Assembly (NCBI GenBank): GCA_026398285.1
Contig: JAPLTI010000240.1
Span: 1 to 28,025 of the forward strand
Length of the DNA stretch: 28,025 nucleotides
DNA from: Verrucomicrobiota bacterium
Lineage (GTDB): Bacteria > Verrucomicrobiota > Verrucomicrobiia > Chthoniobacterales > Terrimicrobiaceae
Direction: 5' to 3'
The position numbers and the translations under genes were made by a program. The notes under the pieces were generated by a model. The model was not told where the DNA came from and made no database searches. It saw only the letters and a list, made by a program, of their open reading frames with translations. Of the stretch, positions 23,151-28,025 are shown one piece after another (the stretch's first letter is position 1; every line of letters begins with the position of its first letter).

Positions 23151-23555
23151 CTAGGGAGTCGCGCCAAGCGCATCTCTTGTTTTAGCCGGGATGGGCGCTG
23201 GGGCATGAAGCGCGGGGTCGATATGGCAGAGCGTGGCCTTGCCGCCAAAGCATGCGGTGCCATCCGCTTTCGCAGCTGCGAATGAAAACCCCAGCGATGA
23301 GGTGCCGATCTTATCCATGATCAAAGAGACCGTGATTTCATCTTGGAACCGGCATGCCGCCGAGTAGTCCGCCTGAATGGAAACGACAGGCCAAGCTGTT
23401 GCCGTATCTATAATGGGCACGCCTCGGCTTTGAAAAAAATCATGAACCGCTTCTTCGATGATTACCAACAGGCGCGAGAAGTGGGCGACTCCCGCTGCAT
23501 CGGTGTCGGCAAAGCGGATGGGACGCCGGTAAATATGTGTGGCAGAGGCTGGCAT
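23151..23555 (-). CDS. 4HBT-fold acyl-CoA thioesterase, likely 1,4-dihydroxy-2-naphthoyl-CoA hydrolase
   Basis: This 134-residue hot-dog-fold protein has the diagnostic RPIRFADTDAAGVAHFSRLL, where the Asp of ADTDAAG is the catalytic residue of the 4HBT family. It continues with IEEAVHDFFQSRGVPI, AWPVVSIQADYSAACRFQDE and ATLCHID. Proteins with the RFADTDAAGV form include the DHNA-CoA thioesterases of phylloquinone and menaquinone synthesis. The gene starts divergently from menF, 155 bp away, so the men context favours that role; YbgC-like thioesterases are the alternative. It is followed after 19 bp by the LolC/E permease. The men genes for later steps (menB, menC, menE, menA) are not in the window. 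Confidence 0.82.
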   Translation of the reverse strand: MPASATHIYRRPIRFADTDAAGVAHFSRLLVIIEEAVHDFFQSRGVPIIDTATAWPVVSIQADYSAACRFQDEITVSLIMDKIGTSSLGFSFAAAKADGTACFGGKATLCHIDPALHAPAPIPAKTRDALGATP

Positions 23556-23710
23556 GGCTGAAATTCTCTACCTGTTTTCATCAGGCAGGGAAAGGAAACC
23601 ACAACACCATTGGGCTGCGGTGCGTAATGGATGATGCCGCCAATGTTGCCGCCGGGAGTTAATTCCCCTATCGCATCCTGCGTCGGTCTTTGGAAGAATG
23701 GTCCCTCTTT

Positions 23711-25036
23711 ATGGTTTTTCATCACAGCTCGAATCTTCGTGCGGGAACCCGCCCTGACCTGCGTGGGCTTGTGGGGGGGGCGCGGATTTCTTTTTCCGGC
23801 ATCCGCCGCTTCGAGTGGGATCTTGAGGATTTGGGGGGCTTTTCGCCGCTGTGGCTGGATGCGGCCGCCATTTATCCCAAGGTCTTCTGGAGATCGCGAT
23901 CCGGTGCGGCTCAAACGCTGGCTGTCGGGGAATTGCGGGGAGGCAGCCTGCGGGATTCGTTGCCGCTCTTGGATGGTGCCGACGAGGGCGTGCGACTTTT
24001 CGGCGGCGAGCGGTTTGCTGCAGCAGCCGATCCAAAGGATGGTTGGAAGGAATTTCCCGAGCGTTACTTTTTCATTCCACAAGCGGAGATCATTCATGCC
24101 GGTGGTCGGACTCTGCTGGCGATCAATCTGGCCGCAGGCGAGCAATCTCTGGATCAGTTGGAGGAGTGGGTTGCCGCTCTTGGAGAGTTTCCGCTGCCGC
24201 ACCATCCAGCTATTCTCACGCGCTGGGACCAGCCGAATTTCCATCAATGGTCTTCGGCTGTGGATGCCGCGCTGGAGGGCTTTACCTCGGGGTCGTTGCG
24301 CAAAGTGGTTTTGGCGAGGCGCTCCACACTCGATCTTGTGGAAAAGATATCGCCTCATGTCTTGCTCTCCGTGCTCATGGGAGCGGCGCCGGCGTGCTTT
24401 CACTTTTCCTTCCAACCTTCCGCATCGGCTGGAGCATTTCTGGGAGCGAGTCCGGAGTTGCTCTACCGCCGCATGGGAGCCCGCTTGGAGAGCGAGGCCG
24501 TCGCGGGAACCCGTCCGCGCAGCCTTGATGCCGCCGAGGACGAAAGGCTGGAATCCCAACTCTTGAAGTTTTCCAAGGAACAATTGGAACACCGCCTTGT
24601 CGTGGAGGCTCTGGAGCAAACCTTCCGCAGCCTCTGCGTTGATTACGCCTGCGATGAAAAGCCAGGTGTGCTCAAGCTCTCCCGGGTGCAACACCTCCGA
24701 ACCGCCGTCTCTGGGACGCTGCGCGGGGCGGTAGATGACGCCGCGATTCTTGAAGCCTTTCATCCGACGCCCGCCACATGCGGAGCGCCCGTTGCCGATG
24801 CACTGCGTTTTATCTCCAATCACGAGAAGTTTGACAGGGGCTGGTATGCCGGTCCGTTTGGATGCGTCTCGAAAGACTCCGCCGAATTTGCTGTAGCGAT
24901 TCGCTCGATGCTGGCCAAGGGCTCCCGGGTCGAGGTCTTCGCAGGGGCTGGGATCGTCGAAGGTTCTGATCCCGAGCGTGAGTGGTTCGAACTCGAGGAT
25001 AAAATCTCGGGCGTCTTGAATGTGCTTTCGGCATGA
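23711..25036 (+). CDS. menF: Isochorismate synthase (menaquinone pathway)
   Basis: MenF converts chorismate to isochorismate, the first committed step to menaquinone. From the ATG at 23711 it has 441 residues; a TTG at 23690 would add 7. The chorismate-binding domain shows KVVLARR (198-204, with the lysine that activates water), GASPELL (245-251), ESEAVAGTRPR (260-270), HLRTAVSGTL, HPTPATCG (351-358), GWYAGPFGCVS and GAGIVEGSDPEREWFE. These are typical of isochorismate synthases rather than anthranilate synthases, and the neighbours confirm it. The stop overlaps the menD start (ATGA). The divergent partner upstream is the thioesterase, so a 155-bp intergenic region carries both promoters. Confidence 0.95.
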   Translation: MVFHHSSNLRAGTRPDLRGLVGGARISFSGIRRFEWDLEDLGGFSPLWLDAAAIYPKVFWRSRSGAAQTLAVGELRGGSLRDSLPLLDGADEGVRLFGGERFAAAADPKDGWKEFPERYFFIPQAEIIHAGGRTLLAINLAAGEQSLDQLEEWVAALGEFPLPHHPAILTRWDQPNFHQWSSAVDAALEGFTSGSLRKVVLARRSTLDLVEKISPHVLLSVLMGAAPACFHFSFQPSASAGAFLGASPELLYRRMGARLESEAVAGTRPRSLDAAEDERLESQLLKFSKEQLEHRLVVEALEQTFRSLCVDYACDEKPGVLKLSRVQHLRTAVSGTLRGAVDDAAILEAFHPTPATCGAPVADALRFISNHEKFDRGWYAGPFGCVSKDSAEFAVAIRSMLAKGSRVEVFAGAGIVEGSDPEREWFELEDKISGVLNVLSA

Positions 25037-26712
25037 GCAGTGTTGCGTCCAATCGCGCCTGGGGGCAGATGCTCGTGGATGGGCTTTGCCAACTTGGCGC
25101 GGATCGATTTTTTCTCAGCCCTGGAGCGCGCAGCGCCCCATTGGCCGCTGCCTTGAGCGGGCACAATGTGACCACGCACTACGACGAACGCGGCATGGCC
25201 TTTGCCGCTCTGGGATGGGCGATGGCAACCGGACGCCCTGCCGTTTGCGTGACCACCAGCGGGTCTGCCGTGGCAAATCTGCTTCCTGCCTGTGTCGAAG
25301 CCTTCCACTCGAATGTTCCGCTCATTTTTCTGACAGCCGACCGTCCCCCTGAGTTGAGGGGCACCGGGGCCAACCAAACGATTCATCAACCCGGTCTCTT
25401 CGGAAGTTTTGTCCGTTATGCTGTGGATCTGCCATGTGCGCAGGATGCGGAAGCCTTGTCGCGTCTCTCTGATGTGCTTTCAGAGGTTGTTGCGATAGCT
25501 ATGGGTCACCATTCGGGGCCAGTGCATTTGAATTTTCCGATTCGCGAGCCTTTACTCGAAAGCGGGGTTGCTGCGGTTGATGAGAAAATCGAGTTTTCGA
25601 GGGTTGCGAATTCATTTCCTTTTGATTGGCCATCCGATTTTGATTTCCAGAGGTTCGCATCCGGTCGCGGCGTCGTCGTGATCGGTCGATTGCCTCTCGG
25701 GGAGCAGAACCAAGTCGGCGCCATTTTGGATTTGGCAAAAAATTTGGGCTGGCCGGTCCTGGCCGATGCCGCGTCAGGGGCGCGTTTGCTGCCTGGGATC
25801 ATTCGTCACGCGGATTGGATTCTCCATCGCCACGATGTCCCTCCGCCGGAGCGAGTGCTGCATTTCGGGGGCGCGCTTGTTTCGAAGCGCATCGGGAAAT
25901 GGTTGTTGGCATGTCGCGGAGCCGACTGCCTCCAGGTGCGGATGTTCCCCGAGCGGCTTGATCCTTGGAATCAGCATCCCGTTTTTCTCCGTGTCGGGAT
26001 TCAGCCGTTTTGCGAATCGGTGAATTCATTTGCTCTGCCGAAGGCTGCCGACACTTGGATCGAATCCTGGCGCCGGGCTGATTTTGCTGTTGGTGCAGTA
26101 ATCGAGGCGGAATTGTCTAAGGAGGACTCAGTCAGCGAACCGGCGATTCTCCGCGCTTTGGCGGATGTCACTGCTGAGACAAGTTGGCCAGTGTTCCTTG
26201 GGAATTCCATGCCGATCCGGGATTTTGATTCCTGTGTGGCTGCGGTTTCGAATGATGTGGTGAATGTTTTTGCCAACCGGGGAGCCAGTGGAATTGACGG
26301 GAATATCGCCACTGTGGCTGGTCTGGCAATGGGCTGCGCGTCTCCTCTTCTGGCCGTCATGGGTGACCTCGCCGCGCTCCACGACTTGAATTCCCTTCCG
26401 CTCCTGCATGGATTGCCCGTCACGCTGGTGGTCATCAACAATGGCGGCGGAGGCATCTTCCGTTTTCTGCCGATCGATGTGGAGGAGAGATTGCTGGAAA
26501 CTCCCCATGCATGGGAATTTCGCGGAGCCGCACAGCAATTCGGAATGGAATATCATCAGGTGGCCTCACTCTCTGAACTCCGCACATTGCTCGCAGAGCG
26601 CCATTCCGCGCCGCGAATTCTCGAGTGCCGCACAGACCGCGCGGAAAACCACGCGCTGCACCTTCGTATCACCGAGGCTTGCAGGGCGCTCTCTATGTCA
26701 TGGGTCCATTGA
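25033..26712 (+). CDS. menD: 2-succinyl-5-enolpyruvyl-6-hydroxy-3-cyclohexene-1-carboxylate synthase
   Basis: MenD is a thiamine-diphosphate enzyme joining 2-oxoglutarate to isochorismate. The 559-residue length is normal. Seen: FFLSPGARSAPLAAAL at 27-42; THYDERGMAFAALGWA, whose Glu52 is the cofactor-activating residue; VTTSGSAVANLLPA; TADRPPELRGTGANQTI; GNSMPIRDFD at 390-399; NRGASGIDGN at 415-424; and the TPP-Mg site GDLAALHDLNSL with VINNGGGGIFRFLP. Its ATG overlaps the menF stop by four bases, and its own end overlaps menH by 13 bases (26700-26712). This gives a tightly coupled menF-menD-menH operon. All key residues I can check are present. Confidence 0.97.
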   Translation: MSSVASNRAWGQMLVDGLCQLGADRFFLSPGARSAPLAAALSGHNVTTHYDERGMAFAALGWAMATGRPAVCVTTSGSAVANLLPACVEAFHSNVPLIFLTADRPPELRGTGANQTIHQPGLFGSFVRYAVDLPCAQDAEALSRLSDVLSEVVAIAMGHHSGPVHLNFPIREPLLESGVAAVDEKIEFSRVANSFPFDWPSDFDFQRFASGRGVVVIGRLPLGEQNQVGAILDLAKNLGWPVLADAASGARLLPGIIRHADWILHRHDVPPPERVLHFGGALVSKRIGKWLLACRGADCLQVRMFPERLDPWNQHPVFLRVGIQPFCESVNSFALPKAADTWIESWRRADFAVGAVIEAELSKEDSVSEPAILRALADVTAETSWPVFLGNSMPIRDFDSCVAAVSNDVVNVFANRGASGIDGNIATVAGLAMGCASPLLAVMGDLAALHDLNSLPLLHGLPVTLVVINNGGGGIFRFLPIDVEERLLETPHAWEFRGAAQQFGMEYHQVASLSELRTLLAERHSAPRILECRTDRAENHALHLRITEACRALSMSWVH

Positions 26713-27500
26713 ATTTTCATACTCGTGGCACCGGTGGGCGTGTCTTGCTCTGCCTGCACGGGTTCCTGGGCGAGGGGAGTGATTGGGCGGAATTTGCAGA
26801 TGCATTCCTCGTGCACTCGCCGGAATGGCAACTCGCCCTGATCGACCTGCCGGGCCATTCCGAGGAGGACTCTGGCTGGCTTTGTCCAACGGCGGATGAA
26901 TTTTCCCAATCCTTGCGTGACTTGGTAGCCGCCGAAGGGTGGGGCACTGCTGCAATGGCTGGATATTCTTTGGGCGGGCGTTTGGGACTTCAAACAGCTC
27001 TTTCTTTCCCTGAGGTCTTTCCTGTTTTTATCGGAATCTCCACCACGGCTGGAATCGATGATGAAGCAGAGCGCGCTCGCCGGGTGGATTCTGATTCGGC
27101 CCTTGCATCAAGGCTCCGCTCGGGCGGAGATTTTGCCGGATTTTTGCGCGAGTGGTGGCATCAACCGGTCTTTGCATCCCCGGCTCGACTAGGCGACGAT
27201 TTAGAAAATTTTGTGACCTCCCGCCAACGGCGTGACCCTATCCGCATGGCGGCATGTCTCGAGACCTGGAGCTCCGGCCGGATGCCTTCGCAATGGTCTG
27301 CCCTGCCTGATTATCCGGGTAGCGCCCTGCTGCTCAGCGGGGACGCCGACTGCAAATACAGATCTGTCGCTGCGCAAATGCAATCAGACTTCCGAAATGC
27401 GGAGCACCACAGCATCGCTGGTGCCGGGCATCAGCTTCTCATGGAAAAGCCCCAAGAAGCGGCGCAAGCAATGGCTGCTTTTCTCAACCAACACAAGTGA
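26700..27500 (+). CDS. menH: 2-succinyl-6-hydroxy-2,4-cyclohexadiene-1-carboxylate synthase (alpha/beta hydrolase fold)
   Basis: MenH eliminates pyruvate from the MenD product to give SHCHC. From the ATG at 26700 it has 266 residues. It has LLCLHGFLGEGSDW (the oxyanion HGF turn), IDLPGHSEE, the nucleophile elbow AGYSLGGRLG (Ser90), the acidic residue in LLSGDADCKY (Asp215) and the catalytic His in IAGAGHQLLMEKP (His244). A longer frame upstream to 26625 lies inside menD and is not supported. The start overlaps menD by 13 bases. The 3' end is followed within two bases by a copy of the dispersed palindromic repeat. Confidence 0.93.
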   Translation: MGPLNFHTRGTGGRVLLCLHGFLGEGSDWAEFADAFLVHSPEWQLALIDLPGHSEEDSGWLCPTADEFSQSLRDLVAAEGWGTAAMAGYSLGGRLGLQTALSFPEVFPVFIGISTTAGIDDEAERARRVDSDSALASRLRSGGDFAGFLREWWHQPVFASPARLGDDLENFVTSRQRRDPIRMAACLETWSSGRMPSQWSALPDYPGSALLLSGDADCKYRSVAAQMQSDFRNAEHHSIAGAGHQLLMEKPQEAAQAMAAFLNQHK

Positions 27501-27502
27501 CC

Positions 27503-27554
27503 CCGCGCGGCAGCGCAATCGTTTAAATTGGAGGGTCAACCTCCGGCTTGACCC
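27503..27554 (-). repeat. Inverted copy of part of the palindromic repeat
   Basis: This 52-bp segment is the reverse complement of 1138-1185 in the tandem array, with two short indels and one further substitution. It includes the CCGCGCGG palindrome and the GGAGGGTCAACCTCC hairpin, and starts two bases after the menH stop. The first block after the gene is in the same orientation relative to transcription as at the end of the glycosyltransferase at 1410. Confidence 0.75.
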
Positions 27555-27622
27555 AAGACTGATCCGCTCTACCACCCCGCCGCCCAGTCCCCACCACCCC
27601 GTGCGTCTCGTCGCACTCTCAA

Positions 27623-27668
27623 AAACGCCGCCCCTCTCCGACCCGTAGGGCGGCTGAAAAATGGCTCA
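27623..27668 (+). repeat. Second, diverged copy of the repeat hairpin
   Basis: AAACGCCGC, a longer loop, GCGGCTGAAAAATGG and CTCA align with the hairpin block at 1113-1143 (AAACGCCGCTTCGCGGCTG and following). The stem GCCGCCC/GGGCGGC is extended and the loop differs. Between this and the inverted copy lie about 70 bp without recognised features. Confidence 0.55.
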
Positions 27669-27728
27669 TGCGAGACGATGCCCCAAGGTTTACGAGGCGC
27701 GCTGCCACGCAAAAAAATCCGCAATCAA

Positions 27729-28025
27729 TCACGCCCGCCGCAGGCTGACAACAGTGGCGCGGAATTCACCGCTAAGGTCGAGTTGCAGGGATTTGCCTTT
27801 GAGGCTTGTCGGGATGCCATTTTTTTCGGGCCAGGCCTCTTCGATTTTCCATCCGCTTTCAGTGAGCGGGATTTGCACGGACTTCGGAAACGCTTTGCCG
27901 AAGGTGTGGGCGACGAGCAGGGCGCGTTTGCCGTTTTTCGAGGTGCGCAGGACGGCTTGCAAGCCTTGCGGGTGACGCCAGCTTTTGCCGGTCTCGCCGT
28001 GGAAAGTCGAATGACCGTCGCGAAT
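27729..28025 (-). CDS. C-terminal part of an unidentified, possibly glycosidase-like protein, cut by window edge
   Basis: The minus-strand frame is open to the right edge and ends at 27729. The visible 98 residues include TFHGETGKSWRHPQGLQAVL, RALLVAHTFGKAF, VQIPLTESGWKIEEAW and LQLDLSGEFRATVVSLRR, a beta-rich pattern like the C-terminal sandwich of glycoside hydrolases such as GH36 alpha-galactosidases. That resemblance is weak and no catalytic part is in view. A TTG at 27962 is in frame but is not taken as a start, because the sequence before it continues as coding-like. Confidence 0.5.
   Translation of the reverse strand: MRDGHSTFHGETGKSWRHPQGLQAVLRTSKNGKRALLVAHTFGKAFPKSVQIPLTESGWKIEEAWPEKNGIPTSLKGKSLQLDLSGEFRATVVSLRRA

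Noticed and set aside
23462..24823. Long minus-strand open frame of about 450 codons opposite menF
   Set aside because: It lies antisense to menF and runs into the thioesterase gene. It has low-complexity Arg/Pro/Gly composition and no recognisable domain, while menF has all its motifs.

Overview
The window reads as a chromosomal segment of a Gram-negative, menaquinone-using bacterium. An ADP-heptose epimerase (LPS core), a LolC/E-type permease and an AaeA-like periplasmic adaptor indicate an outer membrane; menF, menD, menH and a DHNA-CoA-type thioesterase indicate menaquinone. Moderately high GC, few Shine-Dalgarno sequences and this gene mixture would fit the PVC/Verrucomicrobiota side of the tree. 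That placement is an inference I cannot verify without a search.

Left part (1-7.1 kb): the 3' part of an agmatine deiminase; a tandem 235-bp palindrome-rich repeat; a convergent MGDG-synthase-like glycosyltransferase; a small membrane protein; a DUF1656-HlyD pair that lacks its FUSC membrane partner; an AT-rich MITE-like element with 26-bp inverted ends; a minus-strand cluster of TPR protein, hldD and an overlapping YkgJ-type cysteine-cluster protein; and a CYTH-domain protein.

Middle part (7.1-16 kb): a hipBA-type toxin-antitoxin pair bracketed by 24-bp near-identical direct repeats; a minus-strand operon of an HTH-metallo-beta-lactamase fusion, a 3-hydroxyisobutyrate-dehydrogenase-family enzyme and aldose 1-epimerase; a DUF433/DUF5615 toxin-antitoxin pair; and a 764-residue fusion of membrane desaturase, Rieske ferredoxin and NqrF-type reductase, divergent from an AraC-family regulator. 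The fusion looks like a self-sufficient membrane oxygenase and is the most striking protein here.

Right part (16-28 kb): phosphoglycerate mutase and a GT4 glycosyltransferase on the minus strand; a glucosyl-3-phosphoglycerate synthase gene with an internal deletion and frame change; rpsJ-rplC ending in a strong terminator, with no rplD/rplW following; a YihY-family membrane protein; a minus-strand group of DHNA-CoA-type thioesterase, LolC/E permease and a 50-residue membrane peptide; a tight menF-menD-menH operon; further copies of the palindromic repeat; and the 3' end of an unidentified gene running off the window.

I saw no tRNA, rRNA, CRISPR array, phage module or complete transposase gene.
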